Numbered from the stretch's first letter, positions 1-7,238 are shown. The stretch is DNA of 12,967 nt from an uncultured Dyadobacter sp. (GCA_937880795.1 CALGRQ010000308.1:1-12967); one strand, 5' to 3'. Notes: generated by a model from the letters alone, not told the origin. Program-made: numbers and translations.

Positions 1-2150
1 TGGCGTAAAGTTATTTTTATTGTATCGGCCGAAAAACACTCTGCATCGGGACCGTTATAGGCAATACCCACATAATCGCCGGTTGACGTTGCCCTATATT
101 CCTGCTGACGACTGATTACCCTTCCTCTCCGCATCCACATATAATTTTGAGCCGAAACATTAATTTTTAAGGGTACAAATGCGCCACAAGTATCTTTATC
201 GGGCCCCAGATCAACAGGCAAAGGCGTATCATAAATCGTGATTTGCTGATAAACCGTTGTATCCCTACAATCCTTTATAAAAATTCTTAAACCCACATTG
301 TAAGTTCCAGCTTTAGTATAGGTAAACGTCCCTTGCTGTTGTTTCGAAGGTGTGGTAAATGTATTGTCGCCAAGATAATCCCAGGCATAAGTGTTCTCCA
401 AAGGATCACAAATTGGGCTTGCCGAGAAAGTTGTAGGCTCATTGGTACAAAATCCGTCTGCCTCAAAGCCCGCACCCGACCCATCCTGGCTAAAATCCTG
501 CACCATAGATGGCAACCCCAACTGACTGGTTCTACCGCCCAAATTGACTCCTTCCCGCTCATACTCAACACTTCGAACCGAATTACCCTCAGGATTACCA
601 ATTGTTGCCAGATATTCACTACCATCAATCGCCATATATATTTTGCCATCTGGAGCAAACTGCAACGCACCATACTTTTGAGCTGAACTGTCAATGGTGA
701 TAGCCGTTTCGACCAACAAACTATCGGGCATGGTTAAATCGTACTGTTTAAGCAATGATTTCGTCCCACCACTTCCCTGAAACGTTATATACATCTTTTC
801 ACCAGAAGGCGAAAACTCTACGCCATACACCGTCGGTGGAGCAGCTCCCAGATTCACCGTTTTGTCATGCGTTAAGGTACCGGTAGAATCGTTAAAGAAG
901 AACAAATCCACATAATTTGTAGGAGGACCCGGAACTATAACAGCCAGACGTCTGCGACCCGATGTGGAGTCGGGTGAAGAAAATTTCATATAACCCTCCG
1001 CTTTGTGGGTACTGTCGTGTACCATACCAACTTCCGGTGCACTGGTTTCTACCAAACCTCCTGTTGTGGCGTGAAAAATCCTGAATTTATTGGAGCCATA
1101 ATCATGAGAAAGAACCCAATAAGTCGTATCACGATCATTACGTACCGAAGCCAATCGCTCCGTAGTAGGCGTTTGTAGCGTTGTATTTTGTTCAATAACC
1201 GCACCTTTGCCATTTTCCCTACGCATATCTACGACACTAACCGTCAACAGTTTTTCTCCGTTAATATCAGAAGTGGTAAAAACATTGAACAAATACTCGC
1301 AGCCTTTACAGGTTGGCTGCGGTACAATGAGTACCGATTGCGTACTGTTGGGGCTCCCCTTCATGGGTGCACACGCGGCATTGAGACACGGCATTTCCTG
1401 CCCATCCCGATTCCAAATTTTTATACCATCCGAATAAAACAATAATTGCCCGTTGGAATTGGCAATAGACGAAGTACCTTCCGGTGTATTTATCTTACCA
1501 TCCGTTATAGGGCTAGGAGGAGTATTCGTAAAATCAAGACCGGCATTCCCACCAAAGTACCACTTCGCTCCTTCCTGCGCTGGCGGTTCAATACATATTT
1601 TGACATTTACCCGATCTTGAATTTTGCAGCCATTCGGCAAAATAACCTCAACCGAATAACATCCCGCACTATCCACTTTAAGTGTTTGGGTGGTTTCTCC
1701 CTTCGGATACCATATATACGTGGCCCCTGCCGGCGCTCCATTAGGATATGGATCAAGAATGAGCGTATCTCCTTTACAAATTGTTGTATCAGATTTCCAC
1801 TTTTGAAATGAAGGAGGTAATTCACCAATCGTAAAAGATTGTGTTACCGTTTCTTTGCTTCCACCGGTTAATGTTCGGACCAAGGTAGCTGTATACTGTC
1901 CAGGAGCCATATACGAGTGCTGAGCTATTCGTCGCGTATCTGTACCTCCATCACTGAAACTCCATTGCCACTCTATCGCAGTTTTAAGCGTATCACTAAA
2001 CGTAGTAGAGTCGCCTTCGCAATCGGGATTTTGCATGCATTGCCCTTTTACAAGAAAAGGGGTCTGCGCCTTGCCAATTACCGCCAGGAATAGCAGCAAA
2101 AAGAAAAAGCAATAAAATTGTTGCGAAAGCGTATTATAAAATCGATTCAT
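1..2150 (-). CDS. Secreted PKD/beta-propeller surface protein, probable T9SS cargo (3' part beyond window)
   Basis: The reverse strand is open from the ATG at 2150 to the window edge: 716 codons with no stop, so the C-terminus is not visible. Residues 1-29 form a signal peptide (a Phe/Leu-rich core ending near GKAQ). A PKD-like domain follows at about 38-110 (FSDGG, then HSYMAPGQYTATL). An Ig-like segment spans about 115-185 (DTTICKGDTLILDP). A long beta-propeller-like region covers about 190-560, starting with WYFGGNAGLDF and containing LLFYSDGIKIWN and STQSVLIVPQP. A second PKD domain lies at about 575-665 (FTYTKAGTYNVGL), and another Ig-like segment is cut by the edge. This order is typical of Bacteroidota proteins that end in a gliding-motility or type IX secretion C-terminal signal; that end is inferred, not seen. 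Many cysteines fit an extracellular protein. It is divergent from a PorP/SprF gene, which supports a cell-surface adhesin role. The specific ligand is unknown. Confidence 0.85.
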   Translation of the reverse strand, partial: MNRFYNTLSQQFYCFFFLLLFLAVIGKAQTPFLVKGQCMQNPDCEGDSTTFSDTLKTAIEWQWSFSDGGTDTRRIAQHSYMAPGQYTATLVRTLTGGSKETVTQSFTIGELPPSFQKWKSDTTICKGDTLILDPYPNGAPAGATYIWYPKGETTQTLKVDSAGCYSVEVILPNGCKIQDRVNVKICIEPPAQEGAKWYFGGNAGLDFTNTPPSPITDGKINTPEGTSSIANSNGQLLFYSDGIKIWNRDGQEMPCLNAACAPMKGSPNSTQSVLIVPQPTCKGCEYLFNVFTTSDINGEKLLTVSVVDMRRENGKGAVIEQNTTLQTPTTERLASVRNDRDTTYWVLSHDYGSNKFRIFHATTGGLVETSAPEVGMVHDSTHKAEGYMKFSSPDSTSGRRRLAVIVPGPPTNYVDLFFFNDSTGTLTHDKTVNLGAAPPTVYGVEFSPSGEKMYITFQGSGGTKSLLKQYDLTMPDSLLVETAITIDSSAQKYGALQFAPDGKIYMAIDGSEYLATIGNPEGNSVRSVEYEREGVNLGGRTSQLGLPSMVQDFSQDGSGAGFEADGFCTNEPTTFSASPICDPLENTYAWDYLGDNTFTTPSKQQQGTFTYTKAGTYNVGLRIFIKDCRDTTVYQQITIYDTPLPVDLGPDKDTCGAFVPLKINVSAQNYMWMRRGRVISRQQEYRATSTGDYVGIAYNGPDAECFSADTIKITLR

Positions 2151-2379
2151 GTTTCGTTACTTGTTCAACCACCCCCAACCATTCGTAATTTAACAATTAC
2201 ATACCGTGTCTGTTTTAACGAAAATAAAATGTTAAAATTTTGTGCGGTAATGTCATAAAATCCATTCTAATTTGAATATTATTACGCAATTTGGCCACTT
2301 TTTGTGGAATTATAATTTGTATTTTTTTTGTTGGTTTTTCCGTTCATCTCCTGAAATGCCAGATAATGTTTAATACTTT
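2151..2379. promoter_or_regulatory. Divergent AT-rich intergenic region between the PKD protein and porP/sprF-like gene
   Basis: This 229-bp gap separates two divergent surface-protein genes and must hold both promoters. It is strongly AT-rich and has several partial matches to the Bacteroidota -7 element TAnnTTTG, such as TAATTTG near 2268-2274 and near 2313-2319. No exact match with a well-placed upstream TTG was found on either strand. No hairpin terminator, RNA gene or further ORF was recognised. Confidence 0.4.
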
Positions 2380-3435
2380 ATGACCAAGCATATACTCTCT
2401 ATCCTGATATTGACACTTCTTTGCCAGAAAGGTTGGAGTCAGGATCCACAATTTTCTCAATTTTATGCTAATCCACTGTATTTAAATCCGGCATTGGCGG
2501 GAGGTGCCTTAGCGCCTCGTGCTACCGTGAACTATCGCAACCAATGGCCTTCCCTTTCTGCCAATTTTGTTACAACCAGTTTCGGAGCCGATGTATTTCT
2601 GCCTAATTACAACAGCGGGCTGGGTGTTTTGGTGACGATGGACAGTCAGGGATTGGGTAATCTAAAATCAACCGACATTGCACTTCAATATTCCTATCAG
2701 ATACGATTGAATGATGTCACCTCCCTCCGGCTGGGTATACAGGGTGGGTTTGCGTCCCGAAACCTGGACTATTTCGGACTTACTTTTGGTGATCAATACA
2801 CAACCGGTGGACTTAAACCCGGCGGCTCCATAGATCCTTATGCGAAGGGGGGACCCAATGTGAATTATGCCGATTTTGGTTCAGGGTTAATGATTTACTC
2901 TGATTGGTATTGGGCCGGAATTGCTGCCCATCATATCAACAGGCCCAATCAGGCGTTTTCGACTATTGAACCCGCACGGCTTCCGATGAAAACAAGCTTA
3001 CAGGCCGGTTTACGGATTCCTTTTGCAGGCTATACCTATCTGGGAGATGAAATGGAGAAGGAAAAAACCATCTCTCCTGCGGTGATGTATCGCAAACAAG
3101 GCAAATATGACCAGCTGGATGCGGGTTTATATGTAACTTTAGAACCCATTGTGTTAGGAGCCTGGTATAGAGGAATTCCATTCAAGCAATATAAAGACCC
3201 CACCACCAATAAAACCCTCAATGGGATCAATAACCATGAGTCCCTCATTTTTCTGGCCGGTTTTCGTCAAGAAAAATTCTCCATTGGATACAGTTATGAT
3301 CTGACCATTTCAACACTGGGTGCCAATAGCGGTGGAGCGCATGAGATATCGCTGTCCTATGTTTTTGAACCTTTAACACCCAAGAAAAAACGTAGTAAAG
3401 GAAGCAGAAGACAACTCTCATGTCCTAAATTCTAA
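2380..3435 (+). CDS. PorP/SprF family type IX secretion outer-membrane protein
   Basis: 351 aa. Residues 1-21 are a signal peptide (cleavage likely after GWSQ). The mature N-terminus DPQFSQFYANPLYLNPALAG is the diagnostic start of the PorP/SprF family. The remainder alternates short hydrophobic strands with Gly/Asn/Tyr-rich turns, as expected for an outer-membrane beta-barrel of about 14 strands, and the length fits the family (about 300-350 aa). The C-terminus is unusual: after the barrel-like strand ending SLSYVFEP there is a basic tail (KKKRSKGSRRQ) closing with a Cys-containing end. In gliding Bacteroidota, family members such as SprF are needed for export or attachment of one dedicated large adhesin, usually encoded next door. 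Here the neighbour is the divergent PKD protein, so a partner relationship is likely but inferred. The ATG at 2380 is chosen because it immediately precedes the signal peptide. Confidence 0.92.
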   Translation: MTKHILSILILTLLCQKGWSQDPQFSQFYANPLYLNPALAGGALAPRATVNYRNQWPSLSANFVTTSFGADVFLPNYNSGLGVLVTMDSQGLGNLKSTDIALQYSYQIRLNDVTSLRLGIQGGFASRNLDYFGLTFGDQYTTGGLKPGGSIDPYAKGGPNVNYADFGSGLMIYSDWYWAGIAAHHINRPNQAFSTIEPARLPMKTSLQAGLRIPFAGYTYLGDEMEKEKTISPAVMYRKQGKYDQLDAGLYVTLEPIVLGAWYRGIPFKQYKDPTTNKTLNGINNHESLIFLAGFRQEKFSIGYSYDLTISTLGANSGGAHEISLSYVFEPLTPKKKRSKGSRRQLSCPKF

Positions 3436-3519
3436 AGTTTTAAGGTGAAGTAAGGTAAAGTAGTAATAAAACAGTCTTTACAGTCCAGACATATTATTAC
3501 AAACCGTTATACTATTGCA

Positions 3520-4311
3520 ATGATCAAGATATCAAAGCTGACCCTGCTTCTGGGCTTGGCACTTCATCTGTTTTCTCTGAGTGCTATAAGCGCTCCACCT
3601 AAAAAAGAATATTACGAGATTAAAATATACCACGTTAAAAATGCTGAGCAGGAGGCCCGTGTAGAAAAATACCTAAAAGACGCGCTGATACCGGCATTGC
3701 ACCGCTTGGGTGTAAAAAATGTAGGGGTTTTCAAGCCTGTTCTTACGGATACCGCTTCCGCTGGCAAACTCGTATATGTCTGGACTCCCCTCAAGTCTCT
3801 GGATCAAATTCAAGGCCTGCCAAAGCTCCTTAATAAAGATGCGGCCTACCTGGCCGCCGGAAAAGACTATATCGATGCTCCGTACAACAATCCGCCTTAC
3901 GAGCGCTTTGAATCAATTGTTCTGCATGCATTCGATGATATGCCTGTTCATGCTAAATCCAAGCTAACAGGACCAAAAAGTGAGCGCATTTACGAACTAA
4001 GAAGCTATGAAAGTCACACAGAAAAAATTTACTGGAACAAGGTAAAGATGTTTAACGCAGGAGGGGAAATTCCTTTGTTTAACAGATTGGGCTTTAATGC
4101 CGTTTTTTATGGCGAAGTAATTGCCGGTAGTCACATGCCTAATTTAATGTACATGACCACTTTTGCCAACAAAGCGGACCGTGATGCACACTGGAAAACC
4201 TTTAGCGACGATGCCGAATGGAACGTACTCAAGAAAAATCCTGAATATCAGAACAACGTATCCAAAAACGTACAGTTGTATCTATTCCCAACCGAATATT
4301 CAGATATATAA
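3520..4311 (+). CDS. Secreted NIPSNAP-family protein
   Basis: 263 aa. Residues 1-25 are a signal peptide (hydrophobic core LTLLLGLALHLFSLSA, cleavage near SAISA), so the protein is exported to the periplasm or beyond. Two NIPSNAP-type ferredoxin-like (dimeric alpha/beta barrel) domains follow. The first, at about 30-125, opens with YYEIKIYHVKNAEQEARVEKYL; the second, at about 150-258, opens with RIYELRSYES and includes MYMTTFANKADRDAHWKTF, the usual second-half signature. The NIPSNAP family has no generally established biochemical function; secreted two-domain forms are common in Bacteroidota. An 84-bp gap with no obvious terminator separates it from the porP/sprF-like gene, so co-transcription is possible. 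Its last 83 bases overlap the 3' end of the convergent murQ frame. Confidence 0.85.
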   Translation: MIKISKLTLLLGLALHLFSLSAISAPPKKEYYEIKIYHVKNAEQEARVEKYLKDALIPALHRLGVKNVGVFKPVLTDTASAGKLVYVWTPLKSLDQIQGLPKLLNKDAAYLAAGKDYIDAPYNNPPYERFESIVLHAFDDMPVHAKSKLTGPKSERIYELRSYESHTEKIYWNKVKMFNAGGEIPLFNRLGFNAVFYGEVIAGSHMPNLMYMTTFANKADRDAHWKTFSDDAEWNVLKKNPEYQNNVSKNVQLYLFPTEYSDI

Positions 4312-5140
4312 AACACGATAAAAATAGAGCAGCCAACAGATATCTGTTGGCTTCTATCGCACCTCTAACACTACCATACTCTTCTAGTAACGATGCGGCT
4401 TCATCTGGCGACACACCCAATTCGTCAATAATCATATGAATGGCCCGATTCACAAGCTTTTCGTTGGTCATCTGCATATCAATCATTTTGTTACCTTTTA
4501 CCTTCCCCAGCCGAATCATCACTGCCGTGGAAATCATATTCAGCACCAATTTCTGGGCTGTTCCGGATTTCATTCTCGTACTTCCTGTTAAAAATTCAGG
4601 CCCCACCACTACCTCAACCGGAAATTCAGCTGCCTTTGCCACCGGCGAACCATCGTTACAAACCACACAGCCCGTGAGCAGTCCTGTTTTACGCGCCTCG
4701 TTCAGTCCACCAATCACGTAGGGTGTCCTACCCGACGCCGCAATACCGATTAGCGTATCATTTACATTGGGTTGGTAAGGCTGCAAATCCACCCATGCCT
4801 GATTCCAATCGTCCTCTGCATTTTCAACCGCTTTACGAATGGCGGAATCTCCTCCGGCAATAATTCCTACCACAAGATCAAATGGAACACCAAAGGTTGG
4901 GGGGCATTCCGATGCATCCACCACACCCAGTCTTCCGCTAGTACCGGCACCGATATAGAAAAGCCTCCCCCCTTTTTTCATGCGGGGCACGATTTGTTCT
5001 ACCAGTGCTTCCACTTGAGGAATAGCCTTAGCTACGGCATTAGGTACGGTTTGATCTTCCTGATTGATGGAATGGAGGATCTTCTGAACACTCATGTGTT
5101 CAAGATTATTATAGAGAGATGATGATTCAGTGGTGAGCAT
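4229..5140 (-). CDS. murQ: N-acetylmuramic acid 6-phosphate etherase MurQ, with atypical C-terminal extension
   Basis: 303 aa. MurQ cleaves the D-lactyl ether of MurNAc-6-phosphate to give GlcNAc-6-phosphate and lactate in cytoplasmic peptidoglycan recycling. A SIS (sugar isomerase) domain covers most of the chain: IGAGTSGRLGVVDASECPPT at about 63-82 is the family signature. E78 and E109 (in ENAEDD) match the two catalytic glutamates known as E83 and E114 in E. coli. STRMKSGTAQK at about 198-208 is also family-typical. The start at 5140 is preferred over the internal Met16 because TTESSSLYNNLEHMS resembles the family N-terminus. Recognisable homology ends at GSVRGAIEAN (residue 265), about where short Bacteroidota MurQ proteins stop. 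The last 38 residues are hydrophobic, read through a hairpin terminator and lie antisense to the NIPSNAP gene. They are probably not ancestral and may reflect stop-codon loss or a sequence error. No MurNAc kinase or transporter is adjacent. Confidence 0.93.
   Translation of the reverse strand: MLTTESSSLYNNLEHMSVQKILHSINQEDQTVPNAVAKAIPQVEALVEQIVPRMKKGGRLFYIGAGTSGRLGVVDASECPPTFGVPFDLVVGIIAGGDSAIRKAVENAEDDWNQAWVDLQPYQPNVNDTLIGIAASGRTPYVIGGLNEARKTGLLTGCVVCNDGSPVAKAAEFPVEVVVGPEFLTGSTRMKSGTAQKLVLNMISTAVMIRLGKVKGNKMIDMQMTNEKLVNRAIHMIIDELGVSPDEAASLLEEYGSVRGAIEANRYLLAALFLSCFIYLNIRLGIDTTVRFWIRCSDIQDFS
4320..4357 (-). terminator. Intrinsic terminator for murQ, located inside the murQ reading frame
   Basis: Positions 4331-4352 form a perfect 22-bp palindrome with arms AGCCAACAG and CTGTTGGCT around a central ATAT. 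The stem can be extended by 5 bp (4324-4328 with 4353-4357) past a 2-nt bulge. Reading the minus strand, the hairpin is followed by TTTTT at 4324-4320, as in a Rho-independent terminator for murQ. On the plus strand there is no comparable T tract, so it serves NIPSNAP less well. The murQ stop codon lies about 90 nt downstream of this hairpin, which is abnormal. Confidence 0.7.
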
Positions 5141-5162
5141 AATTTTGCCTATTTTTTACTTT

Positions 5163-5170
5163 CAAAAGTA
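5163..5170 (-). promoter_or_regulatory. Candidate murQ -7 promoter box
   Basis: On the minus strand this reads TACTTTTG, an exact match to the Bacteroidota -7 consensus TAnnTTTG, 22 nt before the murQ ATG. No TTG is found 19-21 nt further upstream, so only half of the promoter is supported. Confidence 0.35.
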
Positions 5171-5249
5171 ATTATTTTCCCAATAGCATTCTTTCCCCAA
5201 TGTTAATTTGGTATTTATCGAAGAATATTTTCAAAAAATTGCTTCATTA

Positions 5250-5281
5250 TTTGGAAAATAAAAAGATTGACTTCTAATTTG
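5250..5281 (+). promoter_or_regulatory. Candidate ilv operon promoter
   Basis: TTTG at 5250-5253 is followed after 21 nt by TAATTTG at 5275-5281. This resembles the Bacteroidota pair of -33 TTTG and -7 TAnnTTTG, although the -7 box is one base short. Transcription would begin near 5288, giving a leader of about 50 nt before the leader peptide ATG and about 165 nt to the attenuator. The placement is plausible but the match is imperfect. Confidence 0.4.
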
Positions 5282-5298
5282 TAACGAAATAAGAAAAT

Positions 5299-5314
5299 CA
5301 GCGAAATTTCGCTG
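5299..5314. repeat. 16-bp perfect palindrome upstream of the ilv leader peptide
   Basis: The arms CAGCGAAA and TTTCGCTG form a perfect inverted repeat just downstream of the predicted transcription start. No T tract follows, so it is not a terminator. It could be an operator for a dimeric regulator or a 5' hairpin that stabilises the leader RNA; the sequence does not decide between these. Confidence 0.5.
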
Positions 5315-5337
5315 GCAACAAATTTTCCGTTTTTAGC

Positions 5338-5391
5338 ATGAATTCTATCAACCTCATCCTGATTCTTAATATCGTCACGCGGATTGCGTGA
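5338..5391 (+). CDS. ilv operon leader peptide (attenuation peptide)
   Basis: A 17-codon ORF encodes MNSINLILILNIVTRIA and ends with TGA at 5389-5391. Nine of its 16 residues after Met are branched-chain amino acids (5 Ile, 3 Leu, 1 Val), with one Thr codon, matching the products and substrate of the downstream operon. Such clustering 80 nt upstream of ilvD, immediately before overlapping RNA hairpins, is the hallmark of a ribosome-mediated attenuator. The expected role is regulatory: the ribosome stalls at Ile/Leu/Val codons when charged tRNAs are scarce. The peptide itself probably has no function. There is no clear Shine-Dalgarno site, which is common in Bacteroidota. The peptide's 3' codons also contribute RNA strands that pair with the antiterminator, and its stop codon lies inside the antiterminator 5' arm. 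Its existence is inferred from sequence alone. Confidence 0.82.
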   Translation: MNSINLILILNIVTRIA

Positions 5392-5451
5392 GTGAGGATG
5401 ACGTAAGCAAGATATCTTACACCTCGCTCACCAAAATGAGTGAGGTTTTTT
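5354..5451 (+). promoter_or_regulatory. ilv attenuator: protector, antiterminator and terminator structures
   Basis: Three alternative pairings are visible. Protector: 5354-5360 (TCATCCT) pairs with 5395-5401 (AGGATGA), and nested inside it 5375-5380 (TCACGC) pairs with 5386-5391 (GCGTGA); together they occupy region 2. Antiterminator: 5388-5397 (GTGAGTGAGG) pairs with 5422-5431 (CCTCGCTCAC), 10 bp with one G-U; its 24-nt loop can form an inner GTAAG/CTTAC stem. Terminator: 5421-5430 pairs with 5437-5446. The 9-mer TGAGTGAGG occurs twice (5389-5397 and 5437-5445), so the same terminator 5' arm can choose either copy. A ribosome held at the Ile/Leu/Val codons would block the protector and favour antitermination. 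A ribosome reaching the stop at 5389-5391 would cover region 2 and allow termination. This mechanism is known for enterobacterial ilv, leu and trp leaders; its operation here is inferred. Confidence 0.8.
5421..5451 (+). terminator. Attenuator terminator before ilvD
   Basis: A 10-bp stem (ACCTCGCTCA with TGAGTGAGGT, one G-U pair) encloses the 6-nt loop CCAAAA and is followed by T6 at 5446-5451. It sits 19 nt before the ilvD ATG and within the same transcription unit, so it acts as a conditional terminator rather than the end of an upstream gene; the upstream gene murQ points the other way. Confidence 0.88.
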
Positions 5452-5470
5452 ATTTACAATATATTCACCA

Positions 5471-7159
5471 ATGGCGACAGAACTTAACAGATTTTCAAAG
5501 ACATTAACCCAGGAGGTTACTAACCCAGCTGCCCAGGCTATGCTTTATGGTATCGGTCTAAAAGAAGCCGATATGGAAAAGCCTCAGATTGGTATTGCCA
5601 GTACAGGCTACGAAGGAAACACTTGCAACATGCACTTGAATGGACTTTCAGTGTACGTGAAGCAAGGTGTACAGGCAAACAACGACATGATTGGCTTGAT
5701 TTTCAACACCATAGGCGTATCTGACGGTATGACAAACGGTAATGATGGTATGCGTTATTCGCTACCTAGCCGCGATATCATTGCTGATTCTATTGAAACT
5801 GTGGTTGCTGCCCAATGGTACGACGGACTTATTGCAGTTGTAGGTTGCGACAAAAACATGCCTGGCGCTGTGATGGCAATGGCTCGCTTAGACCGCCCAG
5901 CCATTATGGTATATGGTGGAACCATCCGTTCGGGTCACTACAAAGGACAAAAACTGGATATCGTTTCTGCTTTTGAAGCATTGGGTAAAAAGTTTGCGAA
6001 CAACATTTCTGAAGAAGACTACAAAGGCGTAATCCAAAACGCTATTCCAGGACAAGGTGCTTGTGGTGGTATGTATACCGCCAATACCATGGCAGCTTCT
6101 ATTGAAGCCATGGGACTTAGCTTACCTTTCAGCAGCAGTTACCCGGCAACACATGCCGGTAAGCAGGAAGAATGCAAAAAAATAGGCGTTGCCATGAAAC
6201 GCTTGTTGGAGTTGAACATCACCCCAAGAGATATCATCACTAAAAAGTCGTTGGAAAATGCCTTGACGCTTGTAATGGCACTTGGTGGCTCTACCAACGC
6301 TGCTTTACACTTCCTGGCCATTGCGCGTTCAGCGGATGTGGAATTGACATTGGATGACATTCAGGCAATCTCCAACAAAGTACCGTTTATCGCCGATCTT
6401 AAGCCAAGCGGAAAGTACTTCATGGAAGATATGCTTGAAATTGGTGGTGTTCCTGCGGTAATGAAGTATTTATACTCAAAAGGAATGATCCATGGCGAGT
6501 GTCTTACAGTAACCGGAAGAACCCTCGCCGAAGATTTGGCTGAGGCACCAGATCTTGACTTTGAAACCCAAAAAATCATCTTCCCTCTCGAAAAACCGAT
6601 CAAGGAAACCGGCCATATTCAGGTTCTTTACGGAAACCTGGCGCCGGGAGGATCAGTAGCAAAAATTACTGGTAAAGAAGGACTTACATTTGACGGCGAA
6701 GCCAAAATATGTGAACACGAAACGGAAATTATCGACATGTTGGCTAAAGGCGAAATCAAAGCTGGTCACGTGGTGGTTATTCGTAACTCGGGTCCTAAAG
6801 GCGGACCTGGGATGTCAGAAATGTTGAAGCCTACCTCTGCGGTTATGGGTGCAGGATTAGGAGATAAAATCGCCCTGATTACCGATGGCCGTTTCTCGGG
6901 CGGAACACACGGATTCGTGGTGGGACATATTACACCAGAAGCATTTGACGGTGGACCGATTGCGCTTGTAAAAGATGGTGACCGCATCACGATTGACGCC
7001 AATACACGTGAACTGATCGTACATATTTCAGACGAAGAAATGGCCGCTCGTAAAGCTGCATGGGTACAACCAGCTCCTCGTTTTACGAAAGGGATGTTGG
7101 GACGTTACATTCGTACAGTAAAGTCAGCCAGTGAAGGTTGCGTAACTGACGAAGCATAG
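5471..7159 (+). CDS. ilvD: Dihydroxy-acid dehydratase IlvD
   Basis: 562 aa, the usual length of the shorter IlvD type. This cytoplasmic Fe-S enzyme dehydrates 2,3-dihydroxy-isovalerate and 2,3-dihydroxy-3-methylvalerate to the 2-oxoacid precursors of valine/leucine and isoleucine. Three candidate cluster cysteines lie in conserved motifs: C52 (NTCNMHL), C126 (VGCDKNMPGA) and C198 (GQGACGGMYTANTMA). Three such cysteines are characteristic of [2Fe-2S] dehydratases of this family. SDGMTNGNDGMRYSLPSRD at about 84-102 and DGRFSGGTHGFVVGHITPEA near 475-495 are further family signatures, the latter contributing active-site residues. The ATG at 5471 begins 19 nt after the attenuator T tract. It is the first structural gene of the operon and so under direct control of the leader; ilvB follows after 79 bp. 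Confidence 0.97.
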   Translation: MATELNRFSKTLTQEVTNPAAQAMLYGIGLKEADMEKPQIGIASTGYEGNTCNMHLNGLSVYVKQGVQANNDMIGLIFNTIGVSDGMTNGNDGMRYSLPSRDIIADSIETVVAAQWYDGLIAVVGCDKNMPGAVMAMARLDRPAIMVYGGTIRSGHYKGQKLDIVSAFEALGKKFANNISEEDYKGVIQNAIPGQGACGGMYTANTMAASIEAMGLSLPFSSSYPATHAGKQEECKKIGVAMKRLLELNITPRDIITKKSLENALTLVMALGGSTNAALHFLAIARSADVELTLDDIQAISNKVPFIADLKPSGKYFMEDMLEIGGVPAVMKYLYSKGMIHGECLTVTGRTLAEDLAEAPDLDFETQKIIFPLEKPIKETGHIQVLYGNLAPGGSVAKITGKEGLTFDGEAKICEHETEIIDMLAKGEIKAGHVVVIRNSGPKGGPGMSEMLKPTSAVMGAGLGDKIALITDGRFSGGTHGFVVGHITPEAFDGGPIALVKDGDRITIDANTRELIVHISDEEMAARKAAWVQPAPRFTKGMLGRYIRTVKSASEGCVTDEA

Positions 7160-7172
7160 ATTATAGAATTAA

Positions 7173-7193
7173 GGGCCATGACAACCATGGCCC
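7173..7193 (+). other. Intercistronic hairpin between ilvD and ilvB
   Basis: The arms GGGCCATG and CATGGCCC form a perfect 8-bp GC-rich stem around the loop ACAAC. No T tract follows, so it is not a terminator. A role in mRNA processing or in protecting the ilvD 3' end is possible but unproven. Confidence 0.5.
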
Positions 7194-7238
7194 ACCATAT
7201 ACAAAGCTTGAAATTCATCCGACTAAATAGAAAAGGTC

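Larger units (their letters stand above)
5141..5337. promoter_or_regulatory. Divergent murQ / ilv promoter region
   Basis: This AT-rich stretch lies between the murQ start and the ilv leader peptide. It holds a candidate murQ -7 box on the minus strand, a candidate ilv promoter on the plus strand and a 16-bp palindrome, each listed separately. Apart from those I see no further ORF with coding character, no RNA gene and no repeat array in it. Confidence 0.5.

Noticed and set aside
287..694. Open frames on both strands within 287-694, and others at 1188-1828
   Set aside because: They overlap the continuous minus-strand PKD protein frame that spans 1-2150 and has clear domain motifs. None has family-like sequence.
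5288..5470. Metabolite riboswitch or T-box in the ilv leader
   Set aside because: No T-box consensus or known riboswitch core was recognised, and the leader peptide with classic attenuator pairings explains the region better.
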